64,000 nucleotides of DNA from Crenobacter caeni (GCF_010435965.1 NZ_JAAGAA010000005.1:211248-275247); one strand, 5' to 3'. Numbered from the stretch's first letter, positions 50,334 to 59,424 are shown. Notes: generated by a model not told the origin, from the sequence alone. Translations and numbers: made by a program.

Positions 50334-51113
50334 TTAGCGGCCGTTGAACACGGGCCGGCGCTTCTCGATGAACGCGTGCATGCCTTCCTTCTGGTCGAGC
50401 GAGGCGAACAGCGTCTGGTTGGCCTTGCGCTCGAGCGCAAGCGCGGTCTCCAGCGGCGCGTCCAGCCCCAACAGCACGCATTGCTTGATCTCCTCGGCGG
50501 CCAAGGGCGGCATCGCGGCGATGGTCGCGGCCATTTCCAGCGCGTGCGCGATTACCTGGTCGTCAGGCACCACGTCGGTGACGAGACCCATGCGCTGCGC
50601 CTCGAAGGCGCCGATCGGCGCGCCGGTGAGCAGCACCTTCATCGCGTTGCTCTTGCCGACCGCACGCGCCAGCCTTTGCGTGCCGCCGATGCCGGGCATG
50701 ATGCCGATGCGGATCTCCGGCTGCGAAAAGCGCGCGCCTTGCCCGGCGACGAGGATGTCGCAGTGCATGGCCAGCTCGCAGCCGCCGCCGTACGCGTAGC
50801 CGCAGACGGCGGCGATCACAGGTTTGGGGCAGTGCTGGATCGGCGCCCATAGCCGTTCGGTGTGGCGCCTCAAGATGTCGACCGGCCCGCAGCCGGCCAT
50901 GCCCTTGATGTCGCCGCCGGCGGCGAACACCCGCTCGCCGCCGGTGAGCACGATGGCGCGCACCGTGTCGTCGCCGGAGAGCCGCGCGAACGCGTCGGCC
51001 AGCGCCTGCTGCAATTGAAGGCTCAAGGCGTTGGTCGCCTCGGGCCGGTTCAGCGTAAGCTGCGCCACCGCCCCGGCCGGCCTCGTCTCGATCAGGATCT
51101 CGTTCCCGTCCAC
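50334..51113 (-). CDS. Enoyl-CoA hydratase (crotonase family)
   Basis: Protein of 259 aa with an intact crotonase active site: the oxyanion region F-A-A-G-G-D-I-K and both glutamates in G-G-G-C-E-L-A-M-H-C-D and F-S-Q-P-E-I-R-I-G-I-M-P-G-I-G-G. It hydrates trans-2-enoyl-CoA esters. The start is GTG at 51113 with GGGAGG about 9 bases upstream. It is the first gene after box K and is followed at 16 bases by the flavin reductase. In steroid degraders such a hydratase can act in beta-oxidation of the C/D-ring thioester; the substrate is inferred. Confidence 0.88.
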   Translation of the reverse strand: MDGNEILIETRPAGAVAQLTLNRPEATNALSLQLQQALADAFARLSGDDTVRAIVLTGGERVFAAGGDIKGMAGCGPVDILRRHTERLWAPIQHCPKPVIAAVCGYAYGGGCELAMHCDILVAGQGARFSQPEIRIGIMPGIGGTQRLARAVGKSNAMKVLLTGAPIGAFEAQRMGLVTDVVPDDQVIAHALEMAATIAAMPPLAAEEIKQCVLLGLDAPLETALALERKANQTLFASLDQKEGMHAFIEKRRPVFNGR

Positions 51114-51166
51114 GGCGTCCGCCTCCCTGTTGTGCGTGCAAATGCCGCATTGAAGTTGATGCGCCG

Positions 51167-51210
51167 ATTCTGGCGCCGCCCTCCACCCGCCTCATCGTCT
51201 GAACAGACGA
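51167..51210 (-). promoter_or_regulatory. Regulon box K with -10, crotonase/flavin reductase operon
   Basis: The minus-strand box 51210-51193 is TCGTCT-GTTC-AGACGATG. CAGAAT (51172-51167) starts 21 bases downstream. The same palindrome also serves the opposite strand (box L). Confidence 0.65.
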
Positions 51211-51238
51211 AGCTTGGCTTGCCGCGCGCCTTTAGATT
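51195..51238 (+). promoter_or_regulatory. Regulon box L with -10, second side-chain module
   Basis: Plus-strand box 51195-51212 is TCGTCT-GAAC-AGACGAAG. TAGATT (51233-51238), a good -10, starts 21 bases downstream, and the SDR start at 51272 lies 60 bases after the box. The dyad is shared with box K. Confidence 0.68.
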
Positions 51239-51271
51239 GGCAAGCGTCAACCACTGCCCAGGAGGCCTGCC

Positions 51272-52030
51272 ATGTCCGTGGCCATCGACTACAGCGGACG
51301 CGTCGTGCTGGTGACCGGCGGCGCACGCGGCGTCGGACGGGGAATCGTCCGCCGCTTTCTCGACGCCGGTGCCACCGTCGTCATCTGCGCTCGCAACGCG
51401 CCCGACGCGCTGCCCGAGCGCAGCCATTTCATCGCCTGCGACGTGCGCGACGCCGAGGCGGTCGGCGTGATGGTCGACGAGATCGGCGCGCGTTTCGGCC
51501 GCCTCGACGTGCTGGTCAACAACGCCGGCGGCAGCCCGAACGCCGATGCGGCGACCGCGTCGCCGCGCTTCTCCGAAAGCATCATCCGCCTGAACCTGAT
51601 CGCGCCCCTGATCGTCGCGCAGGCGGCCAACCGCCTGATGCAAACGCAGCCCGAAGGCGGCGTGCAGCTCTTCATCGCCAGCGTCGGCGCGCATAGGCCA
51701 AGCCCGGGCACCGCCGCCTACGGCGCGGCCAAGGCCGGCGTCCTGAGCCTGGTGTCGTCGCTCGCGATCGAGTGGGCGCCGAAGGTGAGGGTGATGGCGG
51801 TGAGCCCGGGCCTCGTGAAGACCGAGCAATCGCACCTGCATTACGGCGACGACGAAGGCATTGCCAGCGTCGCCGCGACCATCCCGGCCGGGCGACTGGC
51901 CGAACCCGAAGACATCGGCAACGCCTGCGTGTTTCTTGCCTCGCCCTTGGCGGCGTACGCGAGTGGCACGCATTTGTTGCTGCACGGTGGTGGCGAGGCG
52001 CCGGCCTTTCTGGCCGCGGCCAACGCATAA
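51272..52030 (+). CDS. SDR opening the second side-chain operon
   Basis: SDR of 252 aa: T-G-G-A-R-G-V-G-R, N-N-A-G-G-S-P, and Y-G-A-A-K, with the catalytic Ser in I-A-S-V-G. An Arg after the second strand (C-A-R-N) hints at NADP use. RBS AGGAGG. It heads a tightly packed run with a MaoC-DUF35 protein, two dehydrogenases, a MaoC hydratase, an aldolase and a CoA ligase. A 3-hydroxyacyl-CoA or 17-hydroxysteroid dehydrogenase role is possible; sequence does not decide. Confidence 0.84.
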   Translation: MSVAIDYSGRVVLVTGGARGVGRGIVRRFLDAGATVVICARNAPDALPERSHFIACDVRDAEAVGVMVDEIGARFGRLDVLVNNAGGSPNADAATASPRFSESIIRLNLIAPLIVAQAANRLMQTQPEGGVQLFIASVGAHRPSPGTAAYGAAKAGVLSLVSSLAIEWAPKVRVMAVSPGLVKTEQSHLHYGDDEGIASVAATIPAGRLAEPEDIGNACVFLASPLAAYASGTHLLLHGGGEAPAFLAAANA

Positions 52031-52046
52031 GCGAAGGAGGAAGACT

Positions 52047-52991
52047 GTGAGCGAACAGAATCTGTCGTGGCTGGATGAGGCGCGCGCGCTGATCGGCCAC
52101 GAATACGGCAAGGTCTACGCGTGGGACGCGGTCAACCAGCCGATGGTCCGCCAGTGGTGCGAGGCGATGGGGGTCGACAACGCCCTGTACCTGGACGGGG
52201 TCAGCGCCAAGGCGCGCTTTGGCGCCAACGTCGCGCCGCCGACCATGCTGCAGGTGTGGGTGCTGGCCGGCCTGAACGGCCGCTTCCCCGAGGGTTCGGC
52301 GACCGACAACCCGTACGAGGTGTTGCAGATCATCGAACGCAACGGCTACCCGTCGGTGGTTGCCGTCAATTCCGAGCAAAGCTACCGGCGCTACCTGAAG
52401 GAAGGCGAGAAGATCGCGTTCACCTCGCAGATCGAATCGGTCAGCGAAGAGAAGACCACCGGGCTTGGCACCGGCTTCTTCGTCACCCAGTTGCTGAACT
52501 TCTACGACGAGGCCGACGCGTTGGTCGGCCAGATGCGCTTTCGCCTCTTTAAGTTCCGCGCGCCCGAGCGTGCCCGCCCGGCCGACAAGCCGCGCCGCCC
52601 GCTGCCGGGCATCAGCGACGAGAACCGCTTCTTCTGGGACGGCCTGAAGGACAGGAAGCTCAAGATCCAGCGCTGTACTGCCTGCAACACGCTGCGCCAC
52701 CCGCCAGGGCCGGCGTGCCCGGACTGCCACTCGCTCGCGTCCGACAGCGTCGAGGTGTCCGGCCGCGGCCGCATCTACTCCTACAGCGTGGTGCATCACC
52801 CGACCCTGCCGGGCGTGCCGCAACCGAACCCGGTCGGCCTGATCGAGCTTACCGAGGGCGTGCGCGTGGTCGCCGGGCTGGTCGATGTCGACCCGGCCCA
52901 TATCGAGATCGGCCGCGAAGTCGAGGTCGACTACCTCGAGTGCGCGGACGAGCTGGTGATCCCGGTGTTCCGCCCGGTGGGAGGCGCGTGA
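52047..52991 (+). CDS. MaoC-DUF35 fusion, ChsH2-like subunit
   Basis: Protein of 314 aa starting with GTG (GAAGGAGG 7 bases upstream). Residues 1-170 are a MaoC-like hot-dog domain. The usual catalytic D-x4-H is replaced by V-D-N-A-L-Y-L, so this half is probably non-catalytic. Residues 185-314 are a DUF35 domain with zinc ribbon C-T-A-C ... C-P-D-C and an OB fold. This is the domain order and the inactive hydratase half of mycobacterial ChsH2. There it pairs with a catalytic ChsH1 and, through DUF35, with the Ltp2 aldolase. Both partners are encoded nearby (54049 and 54477). Its stop overlaps the next start by one base. Confidence 0.88.
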   Translation: MSEQNLSWLDEARALIGHEYGKVYAWDAVNQPMVRQWCEAMGVDNALYLDGVSAKARFGANVAPPTMLQVWVLAGLNGRFPEGSATDNPYEVLQIIERNGYPSVVAVNSEQSYRRYLKEGEKIAFTSQIESVSEEKTTGLGTGFFVTQLLNFYDEADALVGQMRFRLFKFRAPERARPADKPRRPLPGISDENRFFWDGLKDRKLKIQRCTACNTLRHPPGPACPDCHSLASDSVEVSGRGRIYSYSVVHHPTLPGVPQPNPVGLIELTEGVRVVAGLVDVDPAHIEIGREVEVDYLECADELVIPVFRPVGGA

Positions 52992-54052
52992 TGGACTTCC
53001 AGCTGAACGAAGAGCAAAGGCAGATCGGCGAGCTCGCGCAAAGCCTGTTCGCCGACTACGGCCACGAGCGCCGCGCGGGCGAGCTTGCGCGCGAGGGCTG
53101 GGACGCCGCGCTTTGGGCGCAACTGCAGGACACCGGCCTCGCCGCCTTGCTGTTGCCGGCGGAACTGGGCGGCGCCGAACTGGGCGTCACCGAGCTTGCG
53201 CTGGTGCTCGAAGCGCAGGGCAGGGCGCTCGCCGCCGCCCCCTTGTGGCGGCACGCACTGGCTGCCGCCACCCTGTCACGCTTCGCGCCGGCGTTGCTCG
53301 ACGCTGCCGGGCTTACCGCGCCGATCGCGCTGTCGCTCGACACCGCGCTCACGGCGCGGCTCGACGGCAACCGCGTGTTGCTCTCGGGGCAGGCCGACGC
53401 GGTGGCGGTCACCGCCGACACGGGCCACGCACTGTTGGCGGTCAGCCTCGACGGCGAACAAAAGCTCGTGTGCGCGCCGCTTGCCAGCTTCACGCAACAG
53501 CAAGGCCGCCTGTTCACCGGCGAGACGGTGGTCGAGCTATCTGCCGACAACGCCGCGCTGCCGGCCGCGCAGCTGCTGCCCGCCACCGCCTACGAGTGGC
53601 TTGAGCCCAGGGCGATGCTGGCGATCGCCGCCCTGCAGTTGGGCATCGCCGAGGGCGCGCAGGCGCTGACCGTCGCGCACCTCTCGGAGCGCGAGCAGTT
53701 CGGCCGCAAGCTGGGCAGCTTCCAGGCGGTCGCGCAGCGCATGGCGGACGGCTTCATCGCGATCGAGGCCCTGCGTTCGGTGCTCTGGCAGCTCGCGTGG
53801 CGGCTGGATGCCGGTGCGCCCATCGGCACCGCCCACCTCACCTGCAAATACTGGGCGTGCGAGGCGGGCAACCGCGTCGCGCACACTGCGCAGCACCTGC
53901 ACGGCGGCACCGGCTCGGATACGAGCTACCCGGTACACCGCTACTACCTCGCGGCACGGGTCGCCGAACTGGAGATGGGCGGCGCTGCCCGCCAGATCGC
54001 CGGACTGGCCGCCTACATCCAACACAACGAAAGCTGGAGGGCCGGGCAATGA
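52991..54052 (+). CDS. Acyl-CoA dehydrogenase, short subunit (third pair)
   Basis: Protein of 353 aa. N-terminal M-D-F-Q-L-N-E-E-Q-R-Q-I-G, a shortened and divergent middle domain without the S-E-P-x-x-G-S-D motif, and C-terminal R-E-Q-F-G-R-K-L-G-S-F-Q with H-G-G-T-G. The long open frame upstream of 52991 is a shadow of the preceding gene. Its likely partner is the dehydrogenase at 55663-56835, two genes downstream in the same operon. Together they would desaturate the steroid acyl-CoA that the ChsH1-ChsH2-like pair hydrates. Confidence 0.85.
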   Translation: MDFQLNEEQRQIGELAQSLFADYGHERRAGELAREGWDAALWAQLQDTGLAALLLPAELGGAELGVTELALVLEAQGRALAAAPLWRHALAAATLSRFAPALLDAAGLTAPIALSLDTALTARLDGNRVLLSGQADAVAVTADTGHALLAVSLDGEQKLVCAPLASFTQQQGRLFTGETVVELSADNAALPAAQLLPATAYEWLEPRAMLAIAALQLGIAEGAQALTVAHLSEREQFGRKLGSFQAVAQRMADGFIAIEALRSVLWQLAWRLDAGAPIGTAHLTCKYWACEAGNRVAHTAQHLHGGTGSDTSYPVHRYYLAARVAELEMGGAARQIAGLAAYIQHNESWRAGQ

Positions 54053-54480
54053 GCGCTCAGGGCATTTCCTTCGAAAGCATCCAGGTCGGCGAAGCGCTGC
54101 CGGCGCTGGAAATTCCGGTCAGCGTCGAGCTGATCGTGTCCGGCGCGATCGCGACGCGCGATTTCTTTCCCGGTCACCACGACCCGGAGGCCGCGCGCAA
54201 GCTGGGCTCCAGACACATCTTCATGAACATCCTGACCAGCAACGGGCTGGTCGAGCGCTACGTCGGCGGCTGGGCCGGCCCGGAGGCGCTGATCGGCGAG
54301 GTGAAGATCCGCCTTGGCGCGCCCAACTACCCGGGCGACATCATGACGATGACGGGCGAGGTGAGCGCCAAGGACGAGGCCGCGCGCGCGCTGACGGTTC
54401 AGCTTCGCGGCAGCAACAGCATGGGCGAGCATGTCAGCGGCCAGGTCACGCTGCTGTTTGCAGAAGGGGCGATGGCATGA
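54049..54480 (+). CDS. MaoC-like hydratase, ChsH1-like catalytic subunit
   Basis: Protein of 143 aa, single hot-dog domain, with T-R-D-F-F-P-G-H-H-D-P (catalytic Asp and His spaced five apart) followed by F-M-N-I-L-T-S-N-G-L. It supplies the active site that the fused partner at 52047 lacks, as ChsH1 does for ChsH2. Start overlaps the dehydrogenase stop by 4 bases, and its stop overlaps the aldolase start by 4 bases, so the three are translationally linked. Predicted reaction: hydration of the steroid enoyl-CoA with a shortened side chain. Confidence 0.87.
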   Translation: MSAQGISFESIQVGEALPALEIPVSVELIVSGAIATRDFFPGHHDPEAARKLGSRHIFMNILTSNGLVERYVGGWAGPEALIGEVKIRLGAPNYPGDIMTMTGEVSAKDEAARALTVQLRGSNSMGEHVSGQVTLLFAEGAMA

Positions 54481-55652
54481 CACAGCAACTGAACGGGCAG
54501 GTCGCGATCGTCGGCCTGGGCGCGACCGAGTTTTCCAAGGACTCCGGCCGCAGCGAGATCCGCCTGGCGACCGAGGCGGTGCTCGCGGCACTGGCGGACG
54601 CCGGCATCGACCCTACCGAGGTCGACGGCCTGTCGACCTTCGCGGTCGACAACAACCCCGAGCGCGAGGTGTTCCGCCAGATCGGCGGCAAGGAGCTGAA
54701 ATTCTTCTCGCGCATCCCCGAGGGCGGCGGCGCCGCGTGCGGGCCTTTCCTGCACGCGATGATGGCGATTGCCACCGGTGTGGCCAACGTGGTGGTGGTC
54801 TACCGCGCGATGAACGAGCGCTCGTGGTACCGCTTCGGCGCCGGCATGCAGGGCAAGGCACCGGACCCCTTCTTCGAGACGACCAACTTCGGCTGGTACA
54901 TCCCGCACGGGCTGGTCAGCCCGGCGTCGTGGGTCGCGATGAGCGCGCGCCGCTACATGCACGAATACGGCGCGGTGAGCGAGGACTTCGGCCGCGTCGC
55001 GGTCGCCGCGCGCGACTTTGCCGCGACCAACCCGGCGGCGTTCTTTTACGGCAAGCCGATCACGCTGGAAGAGCACCAGGCCTCGCGCTGGATCGCCGAA
55101 CCGCTGCACTTGCTCGACTGCTGCCAGGAGAGCGACGGCGCGGTGGCGATGGTGCTGGTGTCGCGCGAGTACGCGAAGAAGCTCAAGCAGACGCCGGTGT
55201 TCCTCAAGGCGGCGGCGCAGGGCACCGCGCACGACCAGCAGATGATGACGAGCTACTACCGGCCGAGCATCAGCGGCCTGCCCGAGGCGGGCCTGGTCGC
55301 CCGCCAGCTGTGGCAGATGTCGGGCCTGTCGCCGAAGGACATCCAGACCGCGGTGATCTACGACCACTTCACGCCCTTCGTGCTGACCCAGCTCGAGGAG
55401 TACGGCTTCGCCGGGCGCGGCGAGGCGAAGTACTTCGTGCGCGAGGGGCGCCATGCGCGGGGCGGCGACCTGCCGGTGAACACCCACGGCGGCCAGCTGG
55501 GCGAGGCGTATATCCATGGCGTCAACGGCGTGGCCGAGGCGGTGCGCCAGGTGCGCGGCAGCGCGGTCAACCAGGTGTCCGGCGTGCGCAACGTGCTGGT
55601 GACCGCCGGCACCGGCGTGCCGACCAGCGGCCTGATTGTCGGCGCGGATTGA
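54477..55652 (+). CDS. Thiolase-fold steroid side-chain aldolase (Ltp2-like)
   Basis: Protein of 391 aa of the Ltp2 group: N-terminal A-I-V-G-L-G-A-T-E-F-S-K, a Y-D-H-F-T-P active-site loop, and C-terminal N-T-H-G-G-Q-L-G-E-A-Y-I-H-G. The thiolase nucleophilic Cys region is not conserved, consistent with retro-aldol chemistry. With the DUF35 domain of the 52047 gene it should cleave the 17-hydroxy side-chain CoA ester to a 17-ketosteroid and propionyl-CoA. Distinct in sequence from the aldolase at 3794, so the two probably act on different chain lengths. Confidence 0.88.
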   Translation: MTQQLNGQVAIVGLGATEFSKDSGRSEIRLATEAVLAALADAGIDPTEVDGLSTFAVDNNPEREVFRQIGGKELKFFSRIPEGGGAACGPFLHAMMAIATGVANVVVVYRAMNERSWYRFGAGMQGKAPDPFFETTNFGWYIPHGLVSPASWVAMSARRYMHEYGAVSEDFGRVAVAARDFAATNPAAFFYGKPITLEEHQASRWIAEPLHLLDCCQESDGAVAMVLVSREYAKKLKQTPVFLKAAAQGTAHDQQMMTSYYRPSISGLPEAGLVARQLWQMSGLSPKDIQTAVIYDHFTPFVLTQLEEYGFAGRGEAKYFVREGRHARGGDLPVNTHGGQLGEAYIHGVNGVAEAVRQVRGSAVNQVSGVRNVLVTAGTGVPTSGLIVGAD

Positions 55653-55662
55653 GGAGGCGGCC

Positions 55663-56835
55663 ATGCATGTCGAACTGACTACGGCGCAACAGGCGCTGAA
55701 AAAGGAACTGGCCGAGTATTTCGTCCGGCTGATGACGCCCGAGGCGCGCGCGCGCCTGGCCGAACCCGAGGAGACCGACCCGGTCTACCGCGAGCTGATC
55801 GGACAGGTCGGGCGTGACGGCTACCTGGCACTGGGCTGGCCCAAAGAATACGGCGGCGCCGGCATGGGGCCGATCGAACAGCTGATCTATTTCGAGGCGG
55901 TGGTGCAGTCGGGCGCGCCGTTCCCCTTCGTCACCGTCAACACGGTGGGGCCGGCGCTGATGGCGCACGGAAGCAGCGAGCACAAGGCGCGTTTCCTGCC
56001 CGGCATCGCGCGCGGCGACATCCATTTCGCGATCGGCTACTCGGAGCCTGACGCCGGCACCGACTTGGCCGCGCTGAAGACCAGCGCGGTGCGCGACGGC
56101 GACGACTTCATCGTCAACGGCAGCAAGATCTGGACCAGCCATGCGCAGTACGCCGACTACGTGTGGCTGGCGGTACGCACCGACCCGGATGCGCCCAAGC
56201 ACAAGGGCATCACCATCCTGATCGTCGACACCAAGAGCGCCGGCTACTCGTGCGCGCCGATCTTCACGCTCGGCCACCGCACCAACGCGACCTACTACGA
56301 CAACGTACGGGTGCCGGCGAGCATGGTGGTCGGTGAGGTGAACGAGGGCTGGAAGCTGATCACCTCGCAGCTCAACCACGAGCGCATCGGCCTGGGCGCA
56401 CACTCGATGAAGATGATCGGCGTCTACCGCGAGGTGCTCGCCTGGGCGCAGACGCCCGGCGCGGCGGGGCGGCGGCCGGTGGATACCGGCTGGGTCGCCG
56501 AGCGGCTGGCCGAGGCGTGGTGCGAACTGGAGGCGATGAAGGTGTTCAACTACCGGCTGGCGGCGGACCTTGCCGACGGCCAGCTCGACCCGGCGCTCGC
56601 CTCGGCCGTCAAGGTGTACGGCACCGAGGCCGAGCTCACCGTCGCCAGGAAGCTCGCCGAGGTGGTCGGCACGGCGGGGCTGGTGCGCGCGGGCAGCGCC
56701 GCGGCGAGGCTTAACGGCCTGATCGAGGAGATCGTGCGCCATGTCACGATCACCACCTTTGGTGGCGGCACCAACGAGATCCAGCGCGAGATCGTCGCCC
56801 AGTTCGGTCTTGGCCTGCCGAGGGTTGCCAGATGA
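55663..56835 (+). CDS. Acyl-CoA dehydrogenase, long subunit (third pair)
   Basis: Protein of 390 aa with I-G-Y-S-E-P-D-A-G-T-D-L (FAD motif), N-G-S-K-I-W-T-S-H, and C-terminal F-G-G-G-T-N-E-I-Q-R-E. The start at 55663 has GAGGAGG; an ATG 27 bases upstream lies inside the aldolase gene. Its stop overlaps the ligase start (ATGA). Paired with the short subunit at 52991, it resembles ChsE1-ChsE2 (FadE28-FadE29), which act on the three-carbon side chain. Confidence 0.87.
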   Translation: MHVELTTAQQALKKELAEYFVRLMTPEARARLAEPEETDPVYRELIGQVGRDGYLALGWPKEYGGAGMGPIEQLIYFEAVVQSGAPFPFVTVNTVGPALMAHGSSEHKARFLPGIARGDIHFAIGYSEPDAGTDLAALKTSAVRDGDDFIVNGSKIWTSHAQYADYVWLAVRTDPDAPKHKGITILIVDTKSAGYSCAPIFTLGHRTNATYYDNVRVPASMVVGEVNEGWKLITSQLNHERIGLGAHSMKMIGVYREVLAWAQTPGAAGRRPVDTGWVAERLAEAWCELEAMKVFNYRLAADLADGQLDPALASAVKVYGTEAELTVARKLAEVVGTAGLVRAGSAAARLNGLIEEIVRHVTITTFGGGTNEIQREIVAQFGLGLPRVAR

Positions 56836-58673
56836 GCCCGCACAGCCTGATCCCGCCGAGGGAAGTCACCCAGGGCAAGCTCGACGTGCGCGCCGCGGTT
56901 GCCAACACCGTGCGCCCGAAGGACACGTATACCATCGCCGACCGGCTGGAGGCGCAGGCGGTCACCTTTGCCGACCGGCCCTACCTCTTGTACGGCGACG
57001 AGGTGCTGACCTTCGCCGACGTGAACACGCTCGCCAACCGTTACGCGCACGCGCTCGCCACGCTGGGCGTGGGCTCGGGCGACGCGGTCGCGCTGGTGAT
57101 GGAGAACCGGCCGGAGTTTTTCATCGCCTGGTTCGCGCTGAACAAGCTCGGTGCGGTGTGCGGTTTCATCAACACCAACCTGACCGGCCAGCCGCTCGCC
57201 CACGCGCTCGCGGCGACCCGCGCCCGCGCGGTGGTCTGCGGCGACGAGTGCCTGGCCAACTTCGACGGCCTCGACACCGGTCACGTGCCGCTGTGGCGCG
57301 TCGCCGATGCGTCGCGCACGGCGCAGCCGCAGGCGCTCGCGCAGGCCGCGCTCGACCTGACGCGGCTGGCCCGCCAGAGCGAAACGGCCAACCCCGACCC
57401 GGCGCTGCGCGCGCAGGTGTTGGCCGAGGCGCCTGCGGTCTTTATCTGCACCTCGGGTACTACCGGCCTGCCCAAGGCGGCCAATACCAGCCATATGCGC
57501 TGGCTGAACGTCGGCGACATCATGCAGGTGACGCTCAAGGCCGGCCCGGACGACGTGTTCTACTGCTTTTTGCCGCTCTACCACGGTGCGGCGGCGACGT
57601 CCCTGGGGTCGACCGCGCTGCGCTGCGGCGGCGCGATCGTGATCCGCCGCAAGTTCTCGGTACGCGAATTCTGGGCCGACGTGCGCCGTTACCGGGTGAC
57701 GGTGTGCCAGTACATCGGCGAGATCTGCCGTTATCTCCTGAACCAGCCCGAGGCGGCCGACGACCGCGAGCACACGCTGACGCGGATGATGGGCGCGGGG
57801 CTGTCGGCCGACATCTGGCAGCGCTTCGTCGATCGCTTCGGCGACATCGACGTCTTCGAGGGCTGGGGCTCGACCGAGAGCAACTGCAACATCATCAACG
57901 TCGACAACCGCGTCGGCTCGTGCGGGCGCATCCCGTACTGGGACCGCACCAACGTGCGCATCATCGCGTACGACACCGACGCGGACGCGCCCGCGCGCGA
58001 CGAGGACACCGGCTTTTGCCGCCAGGTCGGCCCCGGCGAGGCGGGCGAAGTGGTCGGCTACATCATCCAGAGCGACGAGACCGGCGCCGGCCGCTTCGAG
58101 GGCTACACCTCGGCCGAGGCGACCCATCAGAAGATCCTGCGCGACGTGTTCGCGCCGGGCGACGCGTGGTGGCGCTCGGGGGATCTGCTGCGTTACGACG
58201 AGGACGGCTACTGCTGGTTCGTCGACCGCATCGGCGACACCTTCCGCTGGAAGAGCGAGAACGTGTCGACCACCGAGGTCGCCGACGCGCTGTCGGGTTT
58301 TCCGGGGCTCGAGGCGCTGACCATCTACGGCGTGCAGGTGCCCGGCCACGAGGGGCGCTGCGGGATGGCGGCGGTGGTGATGCAGGAGGGCCAGGCGTTC
58401 GACGCCGACGCGTTCTACCGGCTAACCGTCGAGCGCCTGCCGCGCTACGCGGCGCCGCAGTTCGTGCGGGTGCGCCGCGAGGCCGACATCACCAGCACCT
58501 TCAAGCTGCGCAAGGTCGATTTGATGCGCGAGGGCTACGACCCGGCGCGCTTTGACGAACCGCTCTACGTGCGCGTCGAATCCGCCGGCCGCTATGTGCC
58601 GTATTCGCCCGAAGCGCTCGAGCGGGCAGGTTTGCCCCCGTTCAACGCAGGCGAAGGGAAGGAGACCGCATGA
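56832..58673 (+). CDS. FATP/VLACS-type steroid-CoA ligase
   Basis: Adenylate-forming enzyme of 613 aa, long for bacterial ligases and like the FATP/bile-acyl-CoA synthetase group. Seen: P-loop I-C-T-S-G-T-T-G-L-P-K-A, F-L-P-L-Y-H, E-G-W-G-S-T-E-S-N (A5), W-R-S-G-D-L-L (A7), the FATP-type D-R-I-G-D-T-F-R-W-K-S-E-N-V-S-T-T-E-V, and a C-terminal Lys in F-K-L-R-K. It probably activates a steroid or bile acid carboxylate. It is co-expressed with hydratase, aldolase and dehydrogenases of the second module. C24 versus C22 preference is not readable. Confidence 0.88.
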   Translation: MSPHSLIPPREVTQGKLDVRAAVANTVRPKDTYTIADRLEAQAVTFADRPYLLYGDEVLTFADVNTLANRYAHALATLGVGSGDAVALVMENRPEFFIAWFALNKLGAVCGFINTNLTGQPLAHALAATRARAVVCGDECLANFDGLDTGHVPLWRVADASRTAQPQALAQAALDLTRLARQSETANPDPALRAQVLAEAPAVFICTSGTTGLPKAANTSHMRWLNVGDIMQVTLKAGPDDVFYCFLPLYHGAAATSLGSTALRCGGAIVIRRKFSVREFWADVRRYRVTVCQYIGEICRYLLNQPEAADDREHTLTRMMGAGLSADIWQRFVDRFGDIDVFEGWGSTESNCNIINVDNRVGSCGRIPYWDRTNVRIIAYDTDADAPARDEDTGFCRQVGPGEAGEVVGYIIQSDETGAGRFEGYTSAEATHQKILRDVFAPGDAWWRSGDLLRYDEDGYCWFVDRIGDTFRWKSENVSTTEVADALSGFPGLEALTIYGVQVPGHEGRCGMAAVVMQEGQAFDADAFYRLTVERLPRYAAPQFVRVRREADITSTFKLRKVDLMREGYDPARFDEPLYVRVESAGRYVPYSPEALERAGLPPFNAGEGKETA

Positions 58674-59419
58674 TGTTCTCACTGGCTGGACGCGTCGCGC
58701 TGGTGACCGGCGCCGGGCGCGGCATGGGGTTCGGGGTTGCCCAGGCGCTGGCGGAGCAGGGCGCGGCGCTTGTCGTCAACGACATCGACGCCGGGCGGGC
58801 GCGCGAGGCGGCCGGGGAACTCTCGGCGCGCGGGCACCGCGCGCTGGGGCTTGCTTGCGACGTCACCGACCGTGCCGCGATCGACCGCATGCTGATGCTG
58901 GTCGAGGAGGGGCTGGGGCCGGTCGACATCCTCGTCAACAACGCCGGGCTGCCGGCGGGCTGGCAGGCGGACAACCTCAAGTTTGCCCAGAGCCGTCCCG
59001 AGCACTGGCAGCGTTACGTCGAGCTCAACCTCTATGGGGTGATGCAGATGACGCAGGCGGTGCTGCCCGGCATGATCGCGCGCGGCCACGGCCGGGTGGT
59101 GATCGTCAGCTCCGAGAGCTGGCGCATGGGCACCGACATGGGGCTCGCCGCGTACGCGGCGTCCAAGGCCGGCGCCATCGGCTTCATGCGCCAGCTCGCC
59201 GCCGAGACCGGCCGCCAGGGCGTGACCGTCAACGCGGTGTCGCTGGGCACCATGAACAACTGGGAGGGCTCCGAGGCGCTTGCCGCGCGCATCAACCCGG
59301 TGCCGCGTGCCGGCTCGCCGCGGGACGTCGGTGCGGCGTGCGCCTACCTCGCCTCCGACGAGGCGTCGTGGGTGACCGGCCAACTGCTGCCGCTGAACGG
59401 CGGCTCACTGATGGCGTAA
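58670..59419 (+). CDS. SDR ending the second side-chain operon
   Basis: SDR of 249 aa: T-G-A-G-R-G-M-G-F cofactor motif with N-D-I-D-A after strand 2 (NAD preference), N-N-A-G-L, S-S-E-S-W (catalytic Ser) and Y-A-A-S-K. Two consecutive ATG codons (58670 and 58673) are possible starts; the first overlaps the ligase stop. Followed by a terminator-like palindrome. A 3-hydroxyacyl-CoA or hydroxysteroid dehydrogenase role is likely but unspecified. Confidence 0.84.
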   Translation: MMFSLAGRVALVTGAGRGMGFGVAQALAEQGAALVVNDIDAGRAREAAGELSARGHRALGLACDVTDRAAIDRMLMLVEEGLGPVDILVNNAGLPAGWQADNLKFAQSRPEHWQRYVELNLYGVMQMTQAVLPGMIARGHGRVVIVSSESWRMGTDMGLAAYAASKAGAIGFMRQLAAETGRQGVTVNAVSLGTMNNWEGSEALAARINPVPRAGSPRDVGAACAYLASDEASWVTGQLLPLNGGSLMA

Positions 59420-59424
59420 GCGCC

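Noticed and set aside
52715..52990. An N-terminal extension of the 52991 dehydrogenase
   Set aside because: The open frame upstream is a shadow of the MaoC-DUF35 gene. The dehydrogenase fold begins exactly at the ATG overlapping its stop.
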